From: Peptostreptococcaceae bacterium
GTDB lineage: Bacteria; Bacillota; Clostridia; Peptostreptococcales; Anaerovoracaceae
NCBI GenBank assembly: GCA_016650175.1
Contig: JAENWG010000004.1
Coordinates: 1-64,000, forward strand
Length of the DNA: 64,000 nt
Reading direction: 5' to 3'
Shown here: positions 1 through 6,901 of the stretch, piece by piece
Layout: every line of letters starts with the position of its first letter
Position numbering within the stretch: position 1 is the first letter of the stretch
Notes under the pieces: generated by a model
The model's input: only the letters and a program-made list of their open reading frames with translations
What the model was told of the DNA's origin: nothing
The model's database searches: none
Translations under genes and position numbers: made by a program

Positions 1-36
1 CAACAAGAAAATCAAAGAAATTTTGAAGAAAAGTAA
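1..36 (+). CDS. C-terminal end of an unknown protein (partial)
   Basis: An open frame runs from the window edge to a TAA at 34-36 and gives only the last eleven residues, rich in Gln, Asn and Glu. A strong hairpin terminator follows about 35 bases later, which supports a real gene end here. Nothing can be said about its function because the rest lies outside the window. Confidence 0.4.
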   Translation, partial: QQENQRNFEEK

Positions 37-71
37 AATCAACTAAGTTCGCGCAAAATATTATTTAAAAG

Positions 72-120
72 AAAAGCTGCTTCGCCTTATCATTAAAGGC
101 TCTGCAGCTTTTTATCTTTT
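72..120 (+). terminator. Rho-independent terminator of the upstream gene
   Basis: AAAAGCTGC (72-80) pairs with GCAGCTTTT (104-112), with an inner GCCTT/AAGGC stem (84-88 with 96-100), followed by a T-rich tract. It ends transcription of the partial gene at the left edge and separates it from the protease gene. Confidence 0.75.
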
Positions 121-183
121 TTAAGTGTCAAAGATGAGATTTTACACTATTGAGAAGTTTTTTGCAAGCAAATAAGAATTATA

Positions 184-236
184 TTGTTACATAAAAAAGG
201 CTATTTGTTACATAATTTATTTGTAAAAGTTCACAT
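184..236 (+). promoter_or_regulatory. Three phased direct repeats upstream of the HtrA-like gene
   Basis: GTTACATA occurs at 186-193 and again at 207-214, each inside an identical TTGTTACATAA block (184-194 and 205-215). A related GTTCACAT lies at 229-236. The spacings of 21 and 22 bases put all three on about the same DNA face, as expected for a response regulator binding in tandem. In Bacillus, htrA-type genes answer to the CssRS secretion-stress system; whether this is a homologous site is inference. Confidence 0.4.
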
Positions 237-256
237 CTTTTTCATAATTGTATTAT
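230..256 (+). promoter_or_regulatory. Likely promoter of the HtrA-like gene
   Basis: TATTAT (251-256) or the overlapping TATAAT (256-261) can serve as the -10 element. The only -35-like hexamer, TTCACA (230-235), is spaced poorly (15 or 20 bases) and coincides with the third repeat, which fits an activator-dependent promoter. The start site would be close to the ribosome binding site AGGAGG (268-273), giving a very short leader. Confidence 0.35.
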
Positions 257-280
257 ATAATCCTAATAGGAGGTTGGCTT

Positions 281-1459
281 ATGTATAATAATGATTTTGA
301 TAACAGTGATAACAATTCAGAATATGATAATGTGAATACATTTACATTAAAAAAGACCACTTCATATGTAACTAAAAAAGCTTTTGTGCTACTTCTCATC
401 TTGACATTAATATTAGGTACTGGCATAGGTTATCTTATAAGAGACACTTTAAACTCTCAAAACGGCCTAACCGACTTTTTGCAAATCAGTAATACTAATT
501 ATTCTTTAGATGAAGCTACCGATAGTGAATTATCGATTCAACAAATAATAGCAAAAAACAAGAACTCGGTAGTTGAAATAAGCACCGAAAGTGCATCTAC
601 AGATTCTTGGTTAGGTTCTTACATAATGGAAGGTGCCGGAAGCGGAATTATAGTAAGAAGTAACGGATATATAGTTACAAATAATCATGTAATAGAAGGC
701 AGCAACAAAACTACCGTTACTTTATTGAGCGGTAAAAATTATGAAGCCACTTTAGTTGGTACTGACCCATCAAACGATTTAGCAATACTTAAAATTGATG
801 CTACGAATTTAGATCCTGTCAATTTTGGGAATATAGACGATTTGGTTGTCGGTGATTTAAGCGTTGCCATAGGAAACCCTTTAGGAGAGTTAGGAGGGAC
901 CGCTACAACTGGTATTATAAGTTCACTCGACAGAGCAATAAATATCGATGGCTTAACTTTAGACTTAATCCAAACAGATGCTGCTATAAATCCCGGCAAT
1001 TCCGGCGGAGGCTTATTTAACCAACACGGCGAATTAATCGGAATAGTGATTGCAAAAAGCGGCGGAACCGACACAGAGGGACTGGGTTTTGCAATTCCAA
1101 TAAACACAGCTCAGCCAATAATTGAAGATTTAATAGCTAACGGCAAAATCAGCAACAGACCGATAGCCGGAATAACAATAGTTGATATAGATACTGAAGA
1201 AGCGGCATCACAATTCGGCACAAGCGAACTAGGCGTTTATATCATAGAAATAACTGGAGCTAATGCTAAAAAGTCCGGATTAAAAACAGGTGATCAAGTA
1301 TCTTACTTAAACGAACTGCCGATAGTATCTTCCTACCAACTCATCAAGGAAATACAAAAGTATAAAATTGGTGAGAAAGTTAAGTTTACTATTACAAGAG
1401 ACGGTAAAAAAACAGATGTAACTCTTGCTCTAGAAGATGCATCTGACTACACCAACTAA
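281..1459 (+). CDS. htrA: Membrane-anchored HtrA/DegP-type serine protease with PDZ domain
   Basis: S1C-family protease that degrades or refolds damaged exported proteins at the outer face of the membrane. The 392-residue protein has a hydrophilic N-tail rich in Asp and Asn, one transmembrane segment near residues 37-58, a trypsin-like domain and a C-terminal PDZ domain (about 290-385). The catalytic triad is visible: His136 (NNHVIEG), Asp166 (NDLAILKI) and Ser241 (GNSGGG). I start at ATG 281, seven bases after AGGAGG; the upstream TTG at 248 has no binding site and would overlap the promoter. The gene is single, with its own promoter and terminator. Length and architecture are normal for Firmicutes HtrA proteins. 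Confidence 0.93.
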   Translation: MYNNDFDNSDNNSEYDNVNTFTLKKTTSYVTKKAFVLLLILTLILGTGIGYLIRDTLNSQNGLTDFLQISNTNYSLDEATDSELSIQQIIAKNKNSVVEISTESASTDSWLGSYIMEGAGSGIIVRSNGYIVTNNHVIEGSNKTTVTLLSGKNYEATLVGTDPSNDLAILKIDATNLDPVNFGNIDDLVVGDLSVAIGNPLGELGGTATTGIISSLDRAINIDGLTLDLIQTDAAINPGNSGGGLFNQHGELIGIVIAKSGGTDTEGLGFAIPINTAQPIIEDLIANGKISNRPIAGITIVDIDTEEAASQFGTSELGVYIIEITGANAKKSGLKTGDQVSYLNELPIVSSYQLIKEIQKYKIGEKVKFTITRDGKKTDVTLALEDASDYTN

Positions 1460-1460
1460 A

Positions 1461-1500
1461 AAGAGGTTATCTCATTTTATTTTGAGATAACCTTTATTAT
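1461..1500. terminator. Bidirectional terminator between htrA and the GntR gene
   Basis: AGGTTATCTCA (1464-1474) pairs with TGAGATAACCT (1483-1493). T-rich sequence follows on both strands, so the hairpin can end the plus-strand protease gene and the minus-strand regulator gene, which converge here. Confidence 0.85.
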
Positions 1501-2171
1501 TATTTTGTACTAAATTTTCCGTTCATTCCTAACAGAAAGTCCTTAAGTCTTTTGATATGTAAATCCGCTTCATCTCTGGCTTTTTTTTCGTCACCATTAA
1601 TAATTGCTTCCATAATTCCTATATGTTCATCAGGCATATCTTCATATCTCGAATAATCATCATAATATAAGTATCTAAACCTGAGTGCAAGTTCCTGCAC
1701 ACTACCTACCATTTGCATCAATGTTCTATTACCGCTACAAGAAACTACCAGTTTATGAAACATCTCATCATATTTTACTATATCATCAGTGCTTTCGGAT
1801 TCAACTGCTTCTGAATACTTCTCAGTAATTCTTTTCAACTCGTCTGCTTCATCTTCGTTAATCCTTTTAGCAGCAAGAGATGCAGCTAGTCCTTCTAAAT
1901 CTTCTCTAACCTCTAAAATATCAACCATATCCTTAATTGATATATCCGAAACATAAGCTCCTCTTCTAGGTTCAATTGATACTAATCCTTCTTTTTCTAA
2001 TTTTCTAATAGCCTCTCTTATAGGTGTTCTACTAACTCCCATACTTTCCGCAAGTTCAATTTCCATTAATCTTGTTCCGGGGTTAACATTACCGATTAAA
2101 ATCTTGTGCTTTAATTCTTCATATACCAGTTCCCTAAGGGGCCTATGGCTTTGCAATTCAAAATCCAACAT
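1500..2171 (-). CDS. GntR-family transcriptional regulator, FadR subfamily (FCD domain)
   Basis: DNA-binding repressor or activator of 223 residues. The N-terminal winged helix-turn-helix (about 10-75) contains the GntR signature around GTRLMEIELAESMGVSRTPI. The C-terminal all-helical FCD domain (about 80-215) carries the Asp and His residues that often bind a metal and a small carboxylic acid (DEMFHKL, DEHIGIM, DLHIKRL). FCD regulators usually sense organic acids such as lactate, pyruvate, gluconate or 2-oxoacids; the ligand here is unknown. It has its own strong promoter with a TGTATACA palindrome at the start site, so autoregulation is likely. The same TTTGTATAC core occurs at the por operon promoter, making that operon a possible target. 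Confidence 0.9.
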   Translation of the reverse strand: MLDFELQSHRPLRELVYEELKHKILIGNVNPGTRLMEIELAESMGVSRTPIREAIRKLEKEGLVSIEPRRGAYVSDISIKDMVDILEVREDLEGLAASLAAKRINEDEADELKRITEKYSEAVESESTDDIVKYDEMFHKLVVSCSGNRTLMQMVGSVQELALRFRYLYYDDYSRYEDMPDEHIGIMEAIINGDEKKARDEADLHIKRLKDFLLGMNGKFSTK

Positions 2172-2222
2172 TTAAAATACCTCGTGCTTTCCTTGTGCTC
2201 CACAATTTTAATAGAATTGTTC

Positions 2223-2265
2223 TTTGTATACATAACATTATATACTAAGAGCACACTCGGTACAA
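2223..2265 (-). promoter_or_regulatory. Promoter and putative autoregulatory operator of the GntR gene
   Basis: On the minus strand TTGTAC (2260-2265) and TATAAT (2237-2242) are exactly 17 bases apart. The predicted start site, near 2230, falls inside the palindrome TGTATACA (2225-2232), which matches the GntR-type pattern GTA-TAC. The placement suits repression of the gene by its own product. Confidence 0.7.
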
Positions 2266-2284
2266 GCTAAATTTTTAAATTGTA

Positions 2285-3220
2285 TCAGTTTTTATACATG
2301 CCTGTTTTGCTTAACCACAATTTGCAATCAAGCTCATTTTCATCATATGCTTTTCTTGCTTTTGCTTCATCCGAAAAATACGCTACTATCGTTGGTCCGC
2401 TACCACTCATAAGTACTTTATCCGCTTTGAATTTATCTGATATTGTTTTCTTTAAACTTAATACTTTTGGATATTCTTTTAACGTATATTCTTCCATAAC
2501 ATTATCCATTAATGAATATATTTTCTCTGTTTTTTTTGATTCTATACTTTTAACTAATTCTTTAGTATCAGGTCTATTCTGCATCTCACAATTGTCGATA
2601 TTTTCATACACTTCTTTTGTAGGTACACTAATTCCGGGATTGGCTAAAATCACATATGACGGAAAACTATCAATCACTTTCAGCTTGTCTCCTATGCCTT
2701 TAGCTAAAGCTGTTATACCGGATTCATCAATTCCCTTCATACCATTAAAATGTTTCTTGTTTTTATAAGCATTCATTATTATTGAGAAAGGAAAATCCGC
2801 TCCAATCTTTGCACCTATATACATTAATTCATTTAACGAGTATCTGTATCCAATAATCTTGTTTATACCTAACATCGTTATTGCTCCGTTACTGCTCCCT
2901 CCGGCAAGACCTGCTGCAACTGGTATTTTTTTTACAATACTTATATCAAAACAATTATAGTCACTTTCATATCCTTCTAACACGGCCAAGGCTCCTTTAA
3001 CTGCCGTATTTGTAGGTCCTTTGGGTAGATTTTTATCAGTAATATCCAGCATAACTCTGTAACCATTGATATCTTTATGACTTGCCTTTATGGCTACATC
3101 ATCAAAGATATCAATATCTTGCATAATGCTTTCAATTTCGTGATACCCGTCAGGTAGTTTACCTACGACATCTAAAGAAAGATTTATTTTACCGTATGCT
3201 TTTAATTTTAATTCTTTCAT
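2285..3220 (-). CDS. ispE: 4-diphosphocytidyl-2-C-methyl-D-erythritol kinase
   Basis: GHMP kinase that phosphorylates CDP-methylerythritol in the non-mevalonate isoprenoid pathway. At 311 residues it is slightly longer than usual. The N-terminal AYGKINLSLDV carries the conserved Lys/Asn, the ATP-binding glycine-rich loop PVAAGLAGGSSNGA is at 100-113, the catalytic Asp is in GADFPFSI (Asp142), and the C-terminal GHMP motif appears as MSGSGPT. The ATG at 3220 is preceded by GGGAG at good spacing. It is the third minus-strand gene after tadA and the Ig-like protein gene, with a hairpin immediately upstream that may lower its expression. The gene implies that the cell makes isoprenoids through the MEP route. 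Confidence 0.93.
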   Translation of the reverse strand: MKELKLKAYGKINLSLDVVGKLPDGYHEIESIMQDIDIFDDVAIKASHKDINGYRVMLDITDKNLPKGPTNTAVKGALAVLEGYESDYNCFDISIVKKIPVAAGLAGGSSNGAITMLGINKIIGYRYSLNELMYIGAKIGADFPFSIIMNAYKNKKHFNGMKGIDESGITALAKGIGDKLKVIDSFPSYVILANPGISVPTKEVYENIDNCEMQNRPDTKELVKSIESKKTEKIYSLMDNVMEEYTLKEYPKVLSLKKTISDKFKADKVLMSGSGPTIVAYFSDEAKARKAYDENELDCKLWLSKTGMYKN

Positions 3221-3228
3221 CTTTTACT

Positions 3229-3272
3229 CCCTAACAAAGAGGATGTCAGTAAATTCTGACATCCTCTTTTTC
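3229..3272 (-). terminator. Hairpin between the Ig-like protein gene and ispE
   Basis: AAGAGGATGTCAG and CTGACATCCTCTT form a 13-bp perfect stem around a six-base loop. Read on the minus strand the T-tract after it is short, so it may be a leaky terminator or attenuator just ahead of the ispE ribosome binding site. The plus-strand side has a better T-run but no gene to end. Confidence 0.6.
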
Positions 3273-3279
3273 GCTGCTA

Positions 3280-4122
3280 TTATTTCTTTTTATAGTTTTG
3301 TACTTTTTTCTTTGCGGCTTCTTTTTTAGCCTTCTCTTCTGCTTTTTCTATCATACCGGATTTTGTCTTGCCACCTACGGTTGATATAGGCTTACACTTT
3401 TTAACTTTGTAAGTATTTACTGATAGTTCTTCTTCATCTTCTTCATCAGAATCTTCCGTTTTATGTTTAGCCGCCTTCTTTGCAACCTTCGCATCATGCT
3501 TGGCTTTTCTCTTGCTTTCTTCTTCCATTATTTCTTCTACCGATTTACCTGTCCTTTTAGATTCTTTATATGGATTAACAGGTACATATCTTTCTTGGTC
3601 TTTTTCATCATTTTTATTTTTTTTCATTGCCTTTTGAGAAACAAAGAAAATCGCTGCAAACATAACACCCATCATTCCCATGTTAATCATCATATTTCTT
3701 GATTGATTGAGCGTAGTAAAGCTAATCTCTTGATCTTTTCCTAAAACACTTCCACTATTATCCATGAACTCACCACTAATATATAATGTATAAGTTGAAT
3801 TTTCTGCTGCACTTTCATCACCGCTATAATCGGCTAAAACCATAACTATACCTTCTTGTTCTGGGCTAGTTAAAATTCTTATAGGTATCTCTTTACCATC
3901 TTTATCTTTTATTGCAAAACACTCTTTATTAGCTAGTATAGTTTCTTCGTCTGCAACTTCATTGTTAAAATACAACTTAACCCCTAAGTTTTCTATAGAT
4001 GTATTATTCTGTCCATCTGTAGGATATGTACTGTCTAGCTTTAGTCCACTTGCAAAGACAAACATTGACGACATTGCTACTAGTAAAACGGTTAGACTAA
4101 ATATTAGTCCTATTCTCTTCAT
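3280..4122 (-). CDS. Membrane-anchored protein with a bacterial Ig-like domain
   Basis: Function unknown. The 280 residues comprise a signal peptide (about 1-25, ending FVFASG), an SbsA/Big_5-like Ig fold (about 30-140, typical opening YPTDG and FNNEV), a transmembrane segment (about 146-163) and a long, highly charged Lys/Glu-rich cytoplasmic tail (about 165-280) with an acidic DSDEEDEEE stretch. The domain therefore faces outside and the tail inside. A GGAGG ribosome binding site sits at good spacing before the ATG. It lies 21 bases after tadA and is probably cotranscribed with it. Proteins of this layout are common in Clostridia but, to my knowledge, uncharacterised. Confidence 0.8.
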   Translation of the reverse strand: MKRIGLIFSLTVLLVAMSSMFVFASGLKLDSTYPTDGQNNTSIENLGVKLYFNNEVADEETILANKECFAIKDKDGKEIPIRILTSPEQEGIVMVLADYSGDESAAENSTYTLYISGEFMDNSGSVLGKDQEISFTTLNQSRNMMINMGMMGVMFAAIFFVSQKAMKKNKNDEKDQERYVPVNPYKESKRTGKSVEEIMEEESKRKAKHDAKVAKKAAKHKTEDSDEEDEEELSVNTYKVKKCKPISTVGGKTKSGMIEKAEEKAKKEAAKKKVQNYKKK

Positions 4123-4143
4123 CTGCTTTCCTCCGATAATGTG

Positions 4144-4620
4144 TTATTTATTTCTTAATTCCAAAAAAAAATCTTTAATTAATTTGCTGCATTTCTTTTC
4201 TACTATATGCGTTTCTACATTTACTGTATGATTCAATTTTCCGTCACCAACAATATTGTATACAGAGCCACATGCGCCCGTCTTCTCATCCGTTGCACCG
4301 ATGTAGAGATTGCTTATCCTAGAAAGTACTATTGCGCCTGCACACATAGTACAAGGCTCAAGTGTTACATAAAGCGAACATTCATTAAGTTTCCAAGTAG
4401 ATCCCCTCACGTTTTCTGACGCTTCTTTAATTGCAAGCATTTCCGCATGAGCAGTTGGGTCATTAGTTGTTTGAGTTTGATTGTATCCTCTACCAACTAT
4501 AATGCCATCTTTTACTACTATCGCTCCTACTGGTACTTCACCTCTATTTTTTGCCTTAATCGCAAGCTCAATCGCTTCATTCATAAAGCACTCTTTTTCT
4601 TTTTTGGTTAGTTTTTCCAT
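4144..4620 (-). CDS. tadA: tRNA-specific adenosine-34 deaminase
   Basis: Zinc enzyme that converts adenosine to inosine at the wobble position of tRNA-Arg(ACG). The cytidine-deaminase fold is marked by HAE (His58, Glu60) and PCxxC (Cys90, Cys93), with 158 residues in total, the usual size. Homology favours the first ATG (4620), because residues before Met13 align with the family N-terminus. However, a strong promoter just upstream would leave a leader of only about five bases for that start; Met13 (ATG ending at 4584) would leave about 40. The gene heads a minus-strand set with the Ig-like protein and ispE and diverges from the CvpA-like gene. Confidence 0.92.
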   Translation of the reverse strand: MEKLTKKEKECFMNEAIELAIKAKNRGEVPVGAIVVKDGIIVGRGYNQTQTTNDPTAHAEMLAIKEASENVRGSTWKLNECSLYVTLEPCTMCAGAIVLSRISNLYIGATDEKTGACGSVYNIVGDGKLNHTVNVETHIVEKKCSKLIKDFFLELRNK

Positions 4621-4630
4621 ACGTTTTGTA

Positions 4631-4659
4631 ATTTTATCATAATTGCTTTTAAATTACAA
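4631..4659 (-). promoter_or_regulatory. Promoter of tadA
   Basis: Minus-strand TTGTAA (4654-4659) and TAAAAT (4631-4636) lie 17 bases apart, and TGA directly before the -10 makes it an extended -10. Predicted start near 4624, very close to the first tadA ATG. Confidence 0.6.
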
Positions 4660-4681
4660 CCATTAGAAGAAATTTACCGTC

Positions 4682-4710
4682 TTGCATTTTATATATTAAT
4701 AAGTTAAAAT
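4682..4710 (+). promoter_or_regulatory. Promoter of the CvpA-like gene
   Basis: TTGCAT (4682-4687) and TAAAAT (4705-4710) are separated by 17 bases. The predicted start is near 4717, immediately before GGAGG (4717-4721), giving a short leader. Confidence 0.5.
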
Positions 4711-4726
4711 GTGCATGGAGGATGAT

Positions 4727-5368
4727 ATGATATTAGATATAATAATAATTTTAATAATGCTAATTTCTGCTTTTATCGGAAAGAAAACCGGTATAGCAAC
4801 AACAATAATAAACCTAATTAAGTGGTTAGCCGTAATAATCTTAGGCATACTATTAACAGGGCCTATTAAGATTTTTTTGATAGAACACACTACTATTGAC
4901 GATTGGTTGAACACTAAACTAGGTGAATCGCTAGTGACTACTACAACTTTAGATTTGCCCGGATTCTTGCCTAATGCCATGTCAAACGGAATTGACAATG
5001 TAAACGAATCACTAAGCTATAGTGTTTCTAATTCTATAGTTGGAGTCTTTATGACTTTAATCGCGCTACTTATAGTAATTATTATTATAGGTATAATTAC
5101 AGCAGTTTTAAGCTCTTTGTTTTCAAAGAAACACAACAAAGGTAACTTGATTGGTACTACAGACGGATTTATAGGATTATTTTTCGGACTAGCAAGAGGT
5201 GCTTTAATAGTATTCATTTTCTTGGCTGTTTTAGTTCCCATAGCTGCTATCTTTTTCCAAGAACAAATACCTTCAATTACCGATAGCTTAAATTCCTCTA
5301 TCGTTGCAGGGAAAATCTATGATAACAATCCTTTATTAGTATTACTTGATAGAATATTAGGAGAATAA
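4727..5368 (+). CDS. CvpA-family membrane protein
   Basis: A 213-residue integral membrane protein with about four transmembrane segments (roughly 2-17, 25-47, 100-130 and 150-178). The arrangement and the GLARG motif before the last helix resemble the CvpA family, named for a colicin V production gene; the biochemical role of the family is unclear and may involve envelope processes. I start at ATG 4727, five bases after GGAGG (4717-4721), rather than at ATG 4709, which would lie inside the -10 element. The next gene begins one base after the stop, so the two are probably translated together. Confidence 0.75.
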   Translation: MILDIIIILIMLISAFIGKKTGIATTIINLIKWLAVIILGILLTGPIKIFLIEHTTIDDWLNTKLGESLVTTTTLDLPGFLPNAMSNGIDNVNESLSYSVSNSIVGVFMTLIALLIVIIIIGIITAVLSSLFSKKHNKGNLIGTTDGFIGLFFGLARGALIVFIFLAVLVPIAAIFFQEQIPSITDSLNSSIVAGKIYDNNPLLVLLDRILGE

Positions 5369-5369
5369 T

Positions 5370-5915
5370 ATGAACTATAGCGTTGACAACAAAGAAACGG
5401 AAAGATTAATAATTCGGCCAACTATATTGGAAGACTGTCAAATTTTTTCGAAATGGGAAAAGACAAAAGACGTTTCGGACTTTTTCAGCATTCCTAATGA
5501 TCAAGATTACTCTACAGTGGTTAAAGAATTTATAGTCAACAACGAAGATGAGACTATTGAATTATATACTATATTAACTAAGGAAAACCTTAAACCCGTC
5601 GGTAGAATTCACTTAGGTAGTATCTCTCGTAAACTTGACTCCCTTGAGATTTATCGAATTTATATAGGTGATAAGACTCTTAGGAATTTAGGTTACGGAA
5701 GAGAAGCTTTAACATGGACACTTGATAGAGCTTTTAAAAGTGACAATTTTCACAGAGTATATTTAGATTACTATACCGGCAATGATAATGCTGCTCATTT
5801 ATATGGCTCTTTGGGCTTCAAACATGTCGGATTAGCTAGGGGCGCTTGTAAGAAAAACGGTGACTACTATGATGTCAACATTATGGATATTTTAAGAGAC
5901 GACTACCTCAAATAG
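5370..5915 (+). CDS. GNAT-family N-acetyltransferase (RimJ/RimL-like)
   Basis: Acetyl-CoA dependent acetyltransferase of 181 residues. The N-terminus (ETERLIIRP) and the acetyl-CoA loop RNLGYGREA followed by YLDYYTGNDNAAHLYGSLGF are typical of the RimJ/RimL group that acetylates protein N-termini or small amines. The substrate cannot be predicted. It follows the CvpA-like gene by one base, with AGGAG lying inside that gene's end, and is followed by a terminator, so the two form a small operon. Confidence 0.85.
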   Translation: MNYSVDNKETERLIIRPTILEDCQIFSKWEKTKDVSDFFSIPNDQDYSTVVKEFIVNNEDETIELYTILTKENLKPVGRIHLGSISRKLDSLEIYRIYIGDKTLRNLGYGREALTWTLDRAFKSDNFHRVYLDYYTGNDNAAHLYGSLGFKHVGLARGACKKNGDYYDVNIMDILRDDYLK

Positions 5916-5920
5916 AATTT

Positions 5921-5960
5921 TAAGCAGTTTGTTTGAACTAAAAACAAGCTGCTTTTTAAA
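5921..5960 (+). terminator. Terminator of the CvpA-like/acetyltransferase operon
   Basis: AAGCAGTTTGTTT pairs with AAACAAGCTGCTT with one wobble, followed by TTT. Positions are about 5922-5934 and 5942-5954. Confidence 0.75.
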
Positions 5961-6297
5961 TTTATTTGGCAAAATAATAAATTATCTGTAAATTCTTATT
6001 TATCTTCATATAATTATATGGTAAAGTGCGCTATTTGGTATTCAATGCAATAGCAAATACTATAAGTGGTATTTGCCATTTACTATTTATATCAATTACA
6101 GCTTTCCTTTATTTGGTAGTAAACCAATTGCATAATTATTTACTTTTTCTTCTTCACGCGTTGAACACTTTGAAATTGCTAGGTAACAGCCTCTGTATCT
6201 TATTTGTTCTACTCACACTTCTTTAATTCGAAAAACCTATACTCCACTGTTTGCAAGCACTACAGACATGCTCACGTGTGAATGTTTTGATATTTCA
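5961..6297. other. Gene-poor interval with a small hairpin and a weak short frame
   Basis: I see no convincing gene in these 337 bases. A perfect 8-bp inverted repeat, GCAAATAC (6053-6060) and GTATTTGC (6069-6076), could form a small RNA hairpin. A 66-codon plus-strand frame from a GTG at 6026 to 6226 would encode a very hydrophobic peptide, but it has no ribosome binding site. Nearby minus-strand reading frames are broken by stops. It may be decayed sequence. Confidence 0.35.
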
Positions 6298-6326
6298 TTG
6301 AATCATAAATTTTAATATTGTATAAT
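6298..6326 (+). promoter_or_regulatory. Promoter of the methyltransferase-GH3-HD-GYP operon
   Basis: TTGAAT (6298-6303) and TATAAT (6321-6326) are exactly 17 bases apart. The predicted start is near 6333, which fits translation from ATG 6357 rather than from the upstream in-frame codons at 6318 and 6333. Confidence 0.75.
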
Positions 6327-6356
6327 TGTTTTATGTTTGAGAAAGGAACCCTGGGC

Positions 6357-6899
6357 ATGTCGTATCTATTGATAATACTAGCTTTCGTTCTATTTGTTCT
6401 ATACGATTACAACCAAATAATGAATAATTATAAATTATTAAGATCTTTCTTCTTTTTAGGCGTATTTGTTATAGCATCAGTAACAACTGGAGTATTAGTT
6501 ACTTCAGAAGCTACTTTTAATTTTGCTTATCCTATACGTGTTATTTGTTATATTTCTTGTGCGCTTTGTTTCTTACTCTTAATTCACACGTTGTTCTTTG
6601 CAATTCCGTTTGAAGCTGCCTATATAAAAGGCTCTAAGCAAAAAATCTGCAACACTGGAGTTTATTCTTTATGCCGACATCCTGGAGTACTTTTTTTATC
6701 AGGAACTTACTTATTTGCCGGCCTTGCAACAGGAAGAATAGAGATTTTATGGCTATGCCTAGTGATAACATTTTGTAATATCTTTTATGTAACTATTCAA
6801 GACAGGTACACTTTTCCTGTTTTGTTTGACAACTATAGCGAATACCAGGAATCTACACCATTTTTAATTCCTGACTTTCAACGACACGAGGAGAAATAA
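6357..6899 (+). CDS. Isoprenylcysteine-methyltransferase-like membrane protein
   Basis: A 180-residue protein with about five transmembrane segments. The C-terminal half carries the hallmarks of the ICMT/PEMT membrane methyltransferases: GVYSLCRHPG (RHP at 107-109) before a helix, then an IQDR segment and FDNYSEYQESTPFLIP (157-172), which normally bind S-adenosylmethionine. Eukaryotic relatives methylate carboxyl groups or phosphatidylethanolamine; the substrate here is unknown. The start is ATG 6357, ten bases after AGAAAGGA and about 24 bases after the predicted transcription start. The GH3 gene begins two bases after its stop codon, so the two products are likely made together and may act on the same molecule. 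Confidence 0.7.
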   Translation: MSYLLIILAFVLFVLYDYNQIMNNYKLLRSFFFLGVFVIASVTTGVLVTSEATFNFAYPIRVICYISCALCFLLLIHTLFFAIPFEAAYIKGSKQKICNTGVYSLCRHPGVLFLSGTYLFAGLATGRIEILWLCLVITFCNIFYVTIQDRYTFPVLFDNYSEYQESTPFLIPDFQRHEEK

Positions 6900-6901
6900 T
6901 C

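Noticed and set aside
6026-6226. 66-codon hydrophobic open frame starting with GTG
   Set aside because: No ribosome binding site, no recognised family, and it contains the 6053-6076 hairpin. Noted in the interval entry but not called as a gene.
6100-6240. Minus-strand residues with a faint likeness to transposase motifs
   Set aside because: The reading frames are broken by several stops and the likeness is too short to support a mobile-element call.
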